A DNA stretch of 64,000 nt, taken from Phycicoccus sp. M110.8. GTDB taxonomy: Bacteria; Actinomycetota; Actinomycetes; Actinomycetales; Dermatophilaceae. The stretch's first letter is position 1; every line of letters begins with the position of its first letter. The notes under the pieces were generated by a model. The model worked only from the letters and a program-made list of their open reading frames with translations, was not told the origin of the DNA and ran no database searches. The position numbers and the translations under genes are program-made. This document shows, in pieces, positions 1-7,637 of this stretch. The stretch spans positions 124,001 to 188,000 of the forward strand of contig NZ_JAWDIC010000004.1 of assembly GCF_032464895.1 (NCBI RefSeq), given 5' to 3'.

Positions 1-165
1 CTTGCCCTGGACATAGGTGATGGGGCCGCGGCTGTCCGCGCCCGAGGACGCAGCGCTGTTGCCGCCGCCACTGCTCCCACCACCACACGCCGCGGCGACG
101 AGCGCCACGGACGCGGCTCCGGCCAGCACCGTGAGGGTGCGCCGTGTGTGCATTCGGAGGGCCAT
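1..165 (-). CDS. Substrate-binding lipoprotein, N-terminal part only (runs off the left edge)
   Basis: Only the first 55 codons are in the window. They show a classic lipoprotein leader: a charged start with RR, a hydrophobic stretch VLAGAASVALVAAA, then the lipobox Cys at residue 27, and a Gly/Ser-rich linker. The mature part opens with GPITYVQGK, which resembles the first strand of extracellular sugar-binding proteins. ATG at 165 is preceded by GGAGG at a good distance; an internal ATG (153) lacks such a site. LacI-type operators lie directly upstream, which fits a carbohydrate ABC transporter. The exact substrate cannot be read from this fragment. Confidence 0.6.
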   Translation of the reverse strand, partial: MALRMHTRRTLTVLAGAASVALVAAACGGGSSGGGNSAASSGADSRGPITYVQGK

Positions 166-209
166 GTGCCCGCCTCCATTTCTCGCGTCGTGCTGAGGCG
201 GACACGCCC

Positions 210-301
210 CCTCAGCGCTGAGGTGAACCGACCCCATGTAAACGTTTACGCCCGCGCCTCGCAATCGTTGCGCGTATTCCTTCGGGTAACGATTGCGTAA
301 C
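210..301 (-). promoter_or_regulatory. Cluster of LacI-type operator palindromes upstream of the lipoprotein gene
   Basis: Three elements lie in the 194-bp gap in front of the lipoprotein gene. GTAAACGTTTAC at 238-249 is a perfect 12-bp palindrome with the AAACGTTT core typical of LacI-family operators. CGCAATCGTT at 260-269 recurs in inverted orientation at 289-298, forming a second, spaced inverted repeat. CCTCAGCGCTGAGG at 210-223 is a further perfect 14-bp palindrome in the presumed 5' leader. The arrangement suggests repression by one or more LacI-family proteins encoded outside the window. The operator at 45048-45060 differs, so the LacI protein in this window is probably not the regulator here. 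Confidence 0.6.
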
Positions 302-359
302 TCGACCGCAACCGCCAGAGGTGACGCGTGTCACATCGCGCCGCGCGGGCAGCGAGGGC

Positions 360-1358
360 TCAGCCGACGGTGCGGGGCACCCGCTGCACGACGGTGACCG
401 GCAGCTTCGCGCAGGACTCCGGCAGGGTCCCGGCCTCGTGCCGCTGCACCTGCACGACCCACGCGCGCCCGTCCCGGTGCCGGACGGCATACCGGCCCTG
501 CACGGTCTCTGCGCCCTCGTCCACCGGCTCGGTGACCAGCGCGCCAAGGTCGGTGACGGCGTGCTCGGCGCGGACGTGGGACTCCGCAGCCATGGCGTCG
601 GGGGCGAGGCTGCTGCGGCCGCGGTCGTGCCGGGGACCGAGCGCCGCGGCCGGGAGCCGGCCGTGGTCCGCCTCGTCGAGGACGGTGGTGGCCAGCGCGG
701 TGTCCAGCCGGGCGAGGGTCGCGCCGTGGGGCAGCAGGACGCCCGTCGGCGCGAAGCGGTGGCCGCCGGTGTGCGAGGCCTCCCACACGCGCCCCGGGCG
801 GGCGGCGGCGGCCTCGACCGCGACCGGCCGGCCGCGCACCGCGCAGCAGACGTCGCGCCGCCCGTTCGTGCACACGAGCAGCACGGGCTCGGCGGGCACT
901 GCACCCGGGAGCGACGCCACGACGGCGTCGCGGTCACCGCGGGCCAGCGCGTCGAGGTCGACCGAGAGCAGGGTGGCCGGGTCCTCGACCGTGGCCCGGA
1001 GCAGCCAGGCGTCGGGACCGCTCCAGGCGAGGTATGCCGTGTGCCCGCCGCCGTGGTGCTCGTCGGCGTGCCGCCCGGGGCGGCGCAGCAGCGAGAGCCG
1101 GCCCCCGCGGTCGCTGCAGGCCGAGGACAGCCGCGCCCCGAGGTCGGCCGGCAGGTGCGACTGCGTCGCGGCGTCGCGCCCCCAGGGACCGGACTGCTCG
1201 AGGGCGACGAAGAAGCCGGCCCGCGCCGCCGTGCCGTAGGCGCTCACGTCCGCCCGGTCGAACCCCACCGAGCAGGCGTCCGGCGCCGGGTGGCCGTGGC
1301 CGGCCGACGGTGCGGTTCGGGCGGTCTCGCCGGGCGAGCCGCCGGGGGAGTCGCTCAC
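360..1358 (-). CDS. Sucrase/ferredoxin-like (Apd1/Aim32-type) thioredoxin-fold [2Fe-2S] protein
   Basis: Predicted 332-residue cytoplasmic protein of the Suc_Fer-like family. It contains [16 protein letters not shown] followed by the segment [18 protein letters not shown]. The Cys-x8-Cys and His-x3-His spacing matches the ligand set known for the Apd1 branch of the family, where two Cys and two His hold a [2Fe-2S] cluster; a further CSDRGG motif lies upstream. A redox or electron-transfer role is therefore likely, but no substrate is known. The GTG start at 1358 overlaps the parC stop (GTGA), so the two genes are probably translationally coupled. A longer reading frame upstream lacks a plausible start and overlaps parC. 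Confidence 0.8.
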   Translation of the reverse strand: MSDSPGGSPGETARTAPSAGHGHPAPDACSVGFDRADVSAYGTAARAGFFVALEQSGPWGRDAATQSHLPADLGARLSSACSDRGGRLSLLRRPGRHADEHHGGGHTAYLAWSGPDAWLLRATVEDPATLLSVDLDALARGDRDAVVASLPGAVPAEPVLLVCTNGRRDVCCAVRGRPVAVEAAAARPGRVWEASHTGGHRFAPTGVLLPHGATLARLDTALATTVLDEADHGRLPAAALGPRHDRGRSSLAPDAMAAESHVRAEHAVTDLGALVTEPVDEGAETVQGRYAVRHRDGRAWVVQVQRHEAGTLPESCAKLPVTVVQRVPRTVG

Positions 1359-3802
1359 CGGGGCGGGCTCGCGATGCGGGCGATCGGGCTGGCGGCCGGG
1401 GTGCCGGAGCCGTCGCGGCGGCCCGTGGCCTCGGGCAGCTCGATCGCGACGCCGTTGGCGGCAGCCGCCCGCGCCGGGGTCTCGCCGGCCCACGCGAGGA
1501 CGAGGGTGTCCTCGCCCTTGAGGAACCGGTGGCAGCGCACCCCGCCGGTGGCGCGGCCCTTGGGCGGGTACTCGGCATACGGGGTCACCTTGAGCGACCC
1601 GGGCTCGGTGCCGGGCAGCGCGCCCGAGGAGCCGGAGGAGGTGGCGACCACGGCGTCGGCGCCCGGCGCCACGGCGCCGAAGAAGGCGACCTTGGCCCCG
1701 GCGGCGAGCTTGATGCCGGCCATGCCCCCCGCCGCGCGGCCCTGCGGGCGCACCGCCGTGGCGCTGAAGCGCAGGAGCTGCGCGTCGGTCGTGATGAACA
1801 CGAGGTCGACGTCGTCGGACGTCAGGCCGACCGCGCCGACGACCTCGTCGCCGTCCTTGAGCGAGATGAGCTCGAAGTCGGTGCGGCCGGGGTAGTCGGT
1901 CGTGACGCGCTTGACAACGCCCTGCGCGGTGCCGAGCGCGACGCCCGCGCCGTCGGTGCCGAGCGACACGATCGTGAGCGGCTCCTCACCGGCGGGCAGG
2001 TCGACGTACGCGGCGAGCGGGGCGCCGCCGGAGAGGTTGGGGGAGCCGTTGGTGGGTGGCAGGGTCGGCAGCTCGAGGGCGGACAGGCGGATCATCCGGC
2101 CGCGCGAGGTGACCAGGCCGACCTCGCCGCGGGCGGTCGTGCGCACCGCGCCCACGACGACGTCGTGCTTGCTGCGGCCGCCGTCGGTGGGGATGGGGTC
2201 GGCGGTCGTCGTGCGTGCCATGAGGCCGGTCGAGGAGAGCAGCACCCAGCACGGGTCGTCGGCGACCTCCAGCGGCGAGGTCGCGGTCGCCGGCACGCCG
2301 GCCGACTCGAGCAGCACCGTCCGGCGGGGCGTGCCGTGCGCCTTGGCGACCTCGGCGAGCTCGGAGGACACGAGCTTGGTGAGCAGGGCCTCGTCGCCGA
2401 GGATCGCCTCCAGCTCCTCGATGAGCCGCTCGAGCTCGGTCTTCTCGTTCTCCAGCTCGATGCGGGAGAACTTGGTCAGGCGGCGCAGCTGCAGGTCGAG
2501 GATGTAGTTGGCCTGGACCTCGGTGAGGTCGAAGACCTCCATGAGGCGGCCGCGCGCGATCGCGGAGTCGTCCGAGGAGCGGATGACCTGGATGACCTCG
2601 TCGATGTCGAGGATCGCGATGAGCAGGCCCTCGACGAGGTGCAGGCGGTCCTTGTTCTTGCCGAGCCGGAACTCGGTGCGACGGCGGACGACCTGCATCC
2701 GGAAGTCGACGAAGACCCGCAGCAGGTCCTTCAGGCCAAGCGTGCGCGGCTGGCCGTCGACGAGCGCCACGTTGTTGATGGGGAACGAGTCCTCCATCGG
2801 CGTCAGCTTGTAGAGCTGCTCGAGCACCGCGTCGGGGTTGAAGCCGTTCTTGACCTCGATGACCAGCCGCAGTCCGTGCTTGCGGTCGGTGAGGTCCTTG
2901 ACGTCGGCGATGCCCTGCAGCCGCTTGGACTGGACGTTGTCCTTGATCTTCTCGATGACCTTCTCGGGGCCGACGAGGTAGGGCAGCTCGGTGACGACGA
3001 TGCCCTGGCGGCGGGGAGTGACCTTCTCGACCCGGGCGGTCGCGCGGGTGCGGAACGAGCCCTTGCCGGAGAGGTAGGCGTCGCGGATGCCGTCGAGCCC
3101 GACGATCCGCCCGCCCTGGGGCAGGTCGGGGCCGGGGACGAACTTCATGAGGTCGTCGAGGGAGCAGGACGGGTGGGTGAGCAGGTGCCGGGCCGCGCCG
3201 ATGACCTCGACGAGGTTGTGCGGCGGCATGTTCGTCGCGAAGCCGACCGCGATGCCGCTCACGCCGTTGACGAGCAGGTTCGGGTAGGCCGCCGGCATGA
3301 CGTCCGGCTGCATGAGCTGGTCGTCGTAGTTGGGGACGAAGTCGACGGTGTCCTCGTGCAGGCTGCCGGTCATGAGCAGGGCCGCCGGGGCGGGGCGGGC
3401 CTCGGTGTACCGGGACGCGGCCGGGCCGTCGTCGAGCGAGCCGAAGTTGCCGTGCCCGTCGACCAGCGGCAGCCGCATCGTGAACGGCTGGGCCATGCGG
3501 ACCAGCGCGTCGTAGATCGCGGTGTCGCCGTGCGGGTGGTACTTGCCCATGACGTCGCCGACGACCCGCGAGGACTTCACGTGGCCGCGGTCGGGCCGCA
3601 GCCCCATCTCCTGCATCGAGAACAGGATCCGTCGCTGCACCGGCTTGAGGCCGTCGCGGGCGTCGGGCAGCGCCCGGGCCTTGATGACGGAGACGGAGTA
3701 CTCGATGTAGGCGTTCTGCATCTCCTCCGACACGTCGATGTCGGCGATCCGCTCGACAAAGTCGTCGGGCGGGGGCGGGGAGGCAGCGGTCTTGCGGGCC
3801 AT
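1355..3802 (-). CDS. parC: DNA topoisomerase IV subunit A
   Basis: Predicted 815-residue type IIA topoisomerase breakage-reunion subunit. The N-terminal domain carries the quinolone-region motif [17 protein letters not shown] (Thr94, Asp98) and the catalytic tyrosine Tyr132 in [11 protein letters not shown] coiled coil around residues 420-480 and a C-terminal beta-pinwheel follow. The canonical GyrA-box QRRGGKG is absent; only a degenerate [11 protein letters not shown] is seen near residue 690. This favours ParC (decatenation) over GyrA. ParE is not in the window. ATG at 3802 has AGGAG eleven bases upstream; an in-frame GTG at 3823 would include the ribosome-binding site in the gene. The 3' end overlaps the next gene by 4 bp. 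Confidence 0.88.
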   Translation of the reverse strand: MARKTAASPPPPDDFVERIADIDVSEEMQNAYIEYSVSVIKARALPDARDGLKPVQRRILFSMQEMGLRPDRGHVKSSRVVGDVMGKYHPHGDTAIYDALVRMAQPFTMRLPLVDGHGNFGSLDDGPAASRYTEARPAPAALLMTGSLHEDTVDFVPNYDDQLMQPDVMPAAYPNLLVNGVSGIAVGFATNMPPHNLVEVIGAARHLLTHPSCSLDDLMKFVPGPDLPQGGRIVGLDGIRDAYLSGKGSFRTRATARVEKVTPRRQGIVVTELPYLVGPEKVIEKIKDNVQSKRLQGIADVKDLTDRKHGLRLVIEVKNGFNPDAVLEQLYKLTPMEDSFPINNVALVDGQPRTLGLKDLLRVFVDFRMQVVRRRTEFRLGKNKDRLHLVEGLLIAILDIDEVIQVIRSSDDSAIARGRLMEVFDLTEVQANYILDLQLRRLTKFSRIELENEKTELERLIEELEAILGDEALLTKLVSSELAEVAKAHGTPRRTVLLESAGVPATATSPLEVADDPCWVLLSSTGLMARTTTADPIPTDGGRSKHDVVVGAVRTTARGEVGLVTSRGRMIRLSALELPTLPPTNGSPNLSGGAPLAAYVDLPAGEEPLTIVSLGTDGAGVALGTAQGVVKRVTTDYPGRTDFELISLKDGDEVVGAVGLTSDDVDLVFITTDAQLLRFSATAVRPQGRAAGGMAGIKLAAGAKVAFFGAVAPGADAVVATSSGSSGALPGTEPGSLKVTPYAEYPPKGRATGGVRCHRFLKGEDTLVLAWAGETPARAAAANGVAIELPEATGRRDGSGTPAASPIARIASPPR

Positions 3803-3825
3803 GCGGTGGCGATCTCCTGGCACTC

Positions 3826-3845
3826 ATGGTGGGGAACCCCACCAT
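3826..3845. terminator. Perfect hairpin between nitroreductase and parC
   Basis: ATGGTGGG at 3826-3833 pairs with CCCACCAT at 3838-3845 around a GAAC tetraloop. It lies just after the nitroreductase stop and 24 bases before the parC start, on the transcribed minus strand. There is no U-tract, so it could be a weak terminator, an attenuator or a leader structure affecting parC translation. Confidence 0.4.
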
Positions 3846-3851
3846 CCTGTC

Positions 3852-4580
3852 CTACCGGCCGGAGGGCCCCTCGCCCGCCACGCCGGGAGGTGGTGCGGCC
3901 ACCGCGCCGGAGGGGGCCCGCGTCGCGCTGCCGCCGGGCCCGTGGTCGGCTCCGCCACTGAGCCCTTGGTCGGCTCCGCCGAACCTGCCCCAGTGCACGA
4001 CCTCGGCCGGGGGGCGGCGGGCCCGCGTGCGGCTCGACCCGCCGACGCGGCTGCGCTCGTGCCCGATCGCCACCACCCCGACGAGCCGCCGGTTGCCCGG
4101 TATGCCGTGGGCCTGCCGCACCCGCTCGTGTGCCGTGGGCGGCACGCCGAAGAACAGGGCTCCGAGGCCCTCGTCGACGGCCGCGAGCAGCATCGCCATC
4201 GCCGCCATCCCGGTGTCGACGTCCCAGTAGGGGACGGGCCAGCGGGCCGGGTCGCGGTCGGTCCAGCCCTTGTCGGGCTCGGCGTAGCGGTCGAGGTAGG
4301 CGTCGGGGTCGGAGAGGCACAGGACGAGCACGGGCGCCGCCGACACCCCCCGCAGCCAGGCGTCCGGTTCCCCGGACGAGCCGCCGGCGACCGCTGCCCA
4401 GAACGCCTCCCGCTCGTCCTCGGCGGTCAGGACGACGAAGTCCCAGCCCTGGCTGAACCCGGCGCTCGGTGCCCGCTGCGCGGCATACAGGACCGCGTCG
4501 AGGGCGGCGCGCCCCACCGGGCGGCCGGGGTCGAACCGTCGCACCATCCGTCGCCGGCGCAGCACCTCGCGAAGCTCCAC
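3852..4580 (-). CDS. Nitroreductase family protein
   Basis: Predicted 242 residues. The N-terminal part reads LREVLRRRRMVRRFDPGRPV, the usual FMN-phosphate-binding start of nitroreductases. Around residues 33-44 is AAQRAPSAGFSQ, and near residue 140 GLGALFFGVP, both typical of the family. An NAD(P)H-dependent flavin reductase role is inferred; no substrate can be assigned. The last 50-60 residues are Gly/Pro/Ala-rich, unlike the core, and probably disordered. The start is GTG; the gene follows the deacetylase gene by 21 bp on the same strand and precedes parC, suggesting co-transcription. Confidence 0.8.
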   Translation of the reverse strand: MELREVLRRRRMVRRFDPGRPVGRAALDAVLYAAQRAPSAGFSQGWDFVVLTAEDEREAFWAAVAGGSSGEPDAWLRGVSAAPVLVLCLSDPDAYLDRYAEPDKGWTDRDPARWPVPYWDVDTGMAAMAMLLAAVDEGLGALFFGVPPTAHERVRQAHGIPGNRRLVGVVAIGHERSRVGGSSRTRARRPPAEVVHWGRFGGADQGLSGGADHGPGGSATRAPSGAVAAPPPGVAGEGPSGR

Positions 4581-4601
4581 GCGGCCATTGTGTCGTCGCG
4601 C

Positions 4602-5463
4602 TCAGCGCAGCGCGTCCAGGGTGGTGAAGCCGTACCCGGCCGCGCGGTAGCCGGCGATGACGCGGGGGAGCGCGGCGGCGTCGAGGGTGGTGCCGTCGTC
4701 CGGGTTGGCGCCGACGTGCATGAGGACGACCTGCCCGGGGGTGCGCCCGGCGAGCACGCGCGCGACCACCGAGTCGACCGACTGCCCGCCGCTCGTGCCC
4801 TTCCACCCGAGGGAGTCTGTCGTCCACCCGACGGCCCCGTAGCCGGAGGCGTGGACCAGGGCGAGCGTGCGGGTGCTGTACTCGCCGAACGGGAACCGGA
4901 AGAACGGTCGCGGGGTGCGGCCGGTCGCCGCCCGGACCGCCGACTCGGCGCGCGAGAGCTCGGTGCGGACCGCAGTGTCGGACAGGCTCGTCAGGTGCGG
5001 GTGGTCCCAGGTGTGGTTGCCCACCGGGCCGACTGCCGCCATCTGCCGGACGAGGGCGGGGTTCGCGGTGGCGAACTCGCCGGTGACGAAGAACGAGGCG
5101 GGGACGCCCTGCGACCGCAGCGTCGACAGGATCGAGGCCGCCCCCTGCGACCCGGCTCCGCCGTCGAAGGTGAGGGCCACGACCTTGCGGCTCGTCGGGA
5201 TCCGCGTGACGACGCCGTCGGCGAGGGCCGCGGGCAGGGTCGGGGTGGGCGAGGTGGTCGGAGGCCGCGACGTCGAGGACGTCCGTGACGGTGTCGGCGA
5301 CGACGGGCGTGGTCGCCGTGCCGGTCGAGCTGCCGGTCGAGCCGCCCGTCGGGCTCGTGGCCGGCGTCCGCGCCGTGCCGCCGCAGCCGGACCACAGCAG
5401 GGCGCCCGCGACCAGGGCCACCAGCGGGGTGGCGCGGGTCGACCTCGCGCGACCGGACCTCAT
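4602..5463 (-). pseudogene. Polysaccharide deacetylase lipoprotein, apparently frameshifted between leader and catalytic domain
   Basis: The frame beginning with ATG at 5463 encodes a lipoprotein leader (MRSGRARSTRATPLVALVAG, then a Cys in a WSGCGG lipobox) and a Thr/Ser/Gly linker. The catalytic NodB-type domain lies in another frame, open up to its stop at 4602. It has VALTFDGGAG, GNHTWDHPHL, RFPFGE, GWTTDSLGW and VVLMHVGANPDDG. In that frame no ATG or GTG precedes the GTG at 5180, which already sits inside the domain's first strand, and the natural upstream text ALADGVVTRIPTSRK is readable without a start. The shift must lie at about 5240-5330. A real frameshift mutation or a sequencing error are both possible. 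The second Asp of the usual TFDDG motif is Gly. Confidence 0.65.
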
Positions 5464-5574
5464 GACCCATGCTGGGCGCCGGCCCGGCCGGATGCGCAGG
5501 GGCCAAGGTCCTCCCCGACACGCGGGCTGGGAGGATGGGCCCAACCGCGCGGACCACAGTGGCGTCAGAGGGAC

Positions 5575-6126
5575 ATGACCACGTTGGCCGGGCCGATTCC
5601 CGCGGTGAGCAGTCGGGGAGGGCTGTCGGTGCCTGCGCACGAGTCGGTGGACGTCGAGTCCGCCCTGCGCGAGCTCTACGACGTGCACTACGCCCGGCTC
5701 GCCGGGTGGACGGCCAAGCTGGTCGGCGACCCCGACACCGCCCACGACCTGGCCAGCGAGGCCTTCGTCAAGCTCTACCGGGAGTTCGCCAGGGTGGACG
5801 AGCCGCGGCCCTGGCTCTACACCGTCACCGCGAACCTCGTGCGGGACCACTGGCGCAAGCGCGGTCGTGAGGCCGCGGCATACCAGCGGCACGAGGCGGG
5901 GCGCGACCTCGTCACCCCCGCGCCCGACCACGCCACCACGCTGACGGTGCGCGACGCCGTCCAGGCGCTGCCGGACCGGTTGCGGGTGGTGGTCCTGCTG
6001 CACTACTTCGCCGACCTGCCGGTGGCGACGGTCGCCCGGCAGCTGGAGAAGTCCGAGGGCACCGTGAAGCGAGACCTGTTCGACGCGCGCCAGCGCATGG
6101 CGCAGATGCTGGGAGAGACCCGATGA
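5575..6126 (+). CDS. ECF-type RNA polymerase sigma factor
   Basis: Predicted 183 residues. Sigma region 2 covers about residues 25-90, including DTAHDLASEAFVKLYREF and a promoter-melting segment RPWLYTVTANLVRDHWRK. Region 4 covers about residues 120-175, with ALPDRLRVVVLLHYFADL and a helix-turn-helix ending EGTVKRDLFDARQRM. Regions 1 and 3 are missing, as expected for the extracytoplasmic-function class. ATG at 5575 follows AGAGGGAC. The stop overlaps the start of the next gene (ATGA), implying translational coupling with its membrane partner, which is the likely regulator. The target promoter is unknown. Confidence 0.85.
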   Translation: MTTLAGPIPAVSSRGGLSVPAHESVDVESALRELYDVHYARLAGWTAKLVGDPDTAHDLASEAFVKLYREFARVDEPRPWLYTVTANLVRDHWRKRGREAAAYQRHEAGRDLVTPAPDHATTLTVRDAVQALPDRLRVVVLLHYFADLPVATVARQLEKSEGTVKRDLFDARQRMAQMLGETR

Positions 6127-7598
6127 GCCGCCGCGACCTGACCGACCTGCCCGGGGCCGGCGACCAGCGCGACCCCGTGGAGGAGTTCTTCGCCCGCGAG
6201 CGGGCCGACGTGCGCGACCTGCAGGCGGGGCACGACCACTGGGAGGGCATCGTCCGCGAGGCCCGCCGGCCCGCGCGACGGTCGTGGCTGCCGTATGCCG
6301 CGGCGGCGGCCGTCGCTGCCGTCGTCGCCGCAGGGGCTTGGGCCGGCCTCGTCCACCGGACCGACGACCGCACCTCGCCCGCCACCGCATCGTCCCAGCG
6401 CTCGGTCGAGACGGTGACGCGGACCGTGACGACGACGCCGACGCCGCTGCCCTCGACCTCCTCGCTCCCCGCCCAGGCGACGACCCCCACTCCGGCGGTC
6501 TCGACGGCGACCGGCCCGCTGCCGGTCGCCCAGTCCTTCGGCCTGGTCTCGATGACGAACGCCGGCGGCAACGTCCTCTACGCCCTGGGCTCGGCGACCT
6601 GCCCCGGCGGGAAGCCGTGCACCCAGGTCGTCACGTCGCGCGACGACGGCCGCACGTGGGTGGCGCTCTCCACCTTCACGACGCTGACGACGCCCGCGGC
6701 AGGAAGCACCCCGACAGGTGCCCACCAGCTGGTGGGGATCCGGTTCGCCAGCCCCGACGTGGGTTACGTGTTCGGCAGCACCACCCTGCGGACCCTCGAC
6801 GGGGGGCGGAGCTGGCAGCCGGTCGACGTGGACCGTCGGGTCGTCCTCTCGCTCGAGACCGACGGCGACTGGGTCTGGATGGCCACCGCGCGGTCGTGCA
6901 CCGCGTCGGACACGTCCACCCGGACCGGGTGCACCGACCTCCAGCCCCTGACCGGGAAGGCGGGGGACACCTCGACCACCCCGGTCCGGGCGAACGGCAC
7001 CCCCACCAGCGCCCTCGCCGCGTGGATCACGATGGACGGCCACGACGCGTACCTCAACACCTCCCTCTCCGACCCGGCCCGTCCGGACGTCGCCCGCCCC
7101 GGGCCGCTCGTCCGGCTCTCCGGTCCGGCCGGCGCCCTCGGGGCCGTCGACGGCTGCGACGGCGGCATGTGGGCCTCGGGGGCGGCGGCCGCCCGCGGCA
7201 CCCTGGTCGGGCTGTGCCCGACGAAGGGCAAGCCGGCGGACGAGTGGTCGGTGGTCACCTCGACCGACCGCGGCATGACGTGGACGGCGACGCCGTCGCC
7301 GGGCCTGGGCCGGCCCACGGCACCCGGCACCTGGCTGACCGCCACGGACGCCGACCACCTCGTCGCGGTCACCGGGGGCGCCCCCTCGAGCACCTCCGGC
7401 ACGCCGGCCCCCACGGCCCTGCTCGCCAGCAGCGACGGCGGGCGCACGTGGGGCGACACCGGCCCGGGCCGCGGGGGAGCGCCCGTCTGGGCGGGCGCGG
7501 CGGGCGGTTCGCTGGTGTATGCCGTGGAGGGCGGGCTCGCGTACTGGCAGAGCACCGACGCCGGGCAGCACTTCGCCCGGGTCCCGATGCGGCGCTGA
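6123..7598 (+). CDS. Membrane-anchored Asp-box (BNR) beta-propeller protein coupled to the ECF sigma factor; candidate anti-sigma/sensor
   Basis: Predicted 491 residues in three parts. Residues 1-54 form a short charged, probably cytoplasmic segment. Residues 55-77 form one membrane helix rich in Ala and Val. After a Thr/Pro/Ser linker, a large extracytoplasmic domain (about 120-491) contains several Asp-box motifs: SRDDGRTW, TLDGGRSW, STDRGMTW, SSDGGRTW and a degenerate STDAGQHF. These repeats define sialidase-like beta-propellers but no catalytic sialidase residues are evident. The 4-bp overlap with the sigma gene and the topology suggest an anti-sigma factor, although no HxxxCxxC zinc anti-sigma motif is present. 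Function is inferred from context only. Confidence 0.75.
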   Translation: MSRRDLTDLPGAGDQRDPVEEFFARERADVRDLQAGHDHWEGIVREARRPARRSWLPYAAAAAVAAVVAAGAWAGLVHRTDDRTSPATASSQRSVETVTRTVTTTPTPLPSTSSLPAQATTPTPAVSTATGPLPVAQSFGLVSMTNAGGNVLYALGSATCPGGKPCTQVVTSRDDGRTWVALSTFTTLTTPAAGSTPTGAHQLVGIRFASPDVGYVFGSTTLRTLDGGRSWQPVDVDRRVVLSLETDGDWVWMATARSCTASDTSTRTGCTDLQPLTGKAGDTSTTPVRANGTPTSALAAWITMDGHDAYLNTSLSDPARPDVARPGPLVRLSGPAGALGAVDGCDGGMWASGAAAARGTLVGLCPTKGKPADEWSVVTSTDRGMTWTATPSPGLGRPTAPGTWLTATDADHLVAVTGGAPSSTSGTPAPTALLASSDGGRTWGDTGPGRGGAPVWAGAAGGSLVYAVEGGLAYWQSTDAGQHFARVPMRR

Positions 7599-7637
7599 CC
7601 CGCGAGGGACGTCCCGCGGGTCTGTCATGCTTGCGCC

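Noticed and set aside
1355-3802. Gyrase subunit A instead of topoisomerase IV
   Set aside because: The GyrA-box QRRGGKG is missing and no gyrB lies beside it. A mis-assignment is still possible because the N-terminal motifs are shared.
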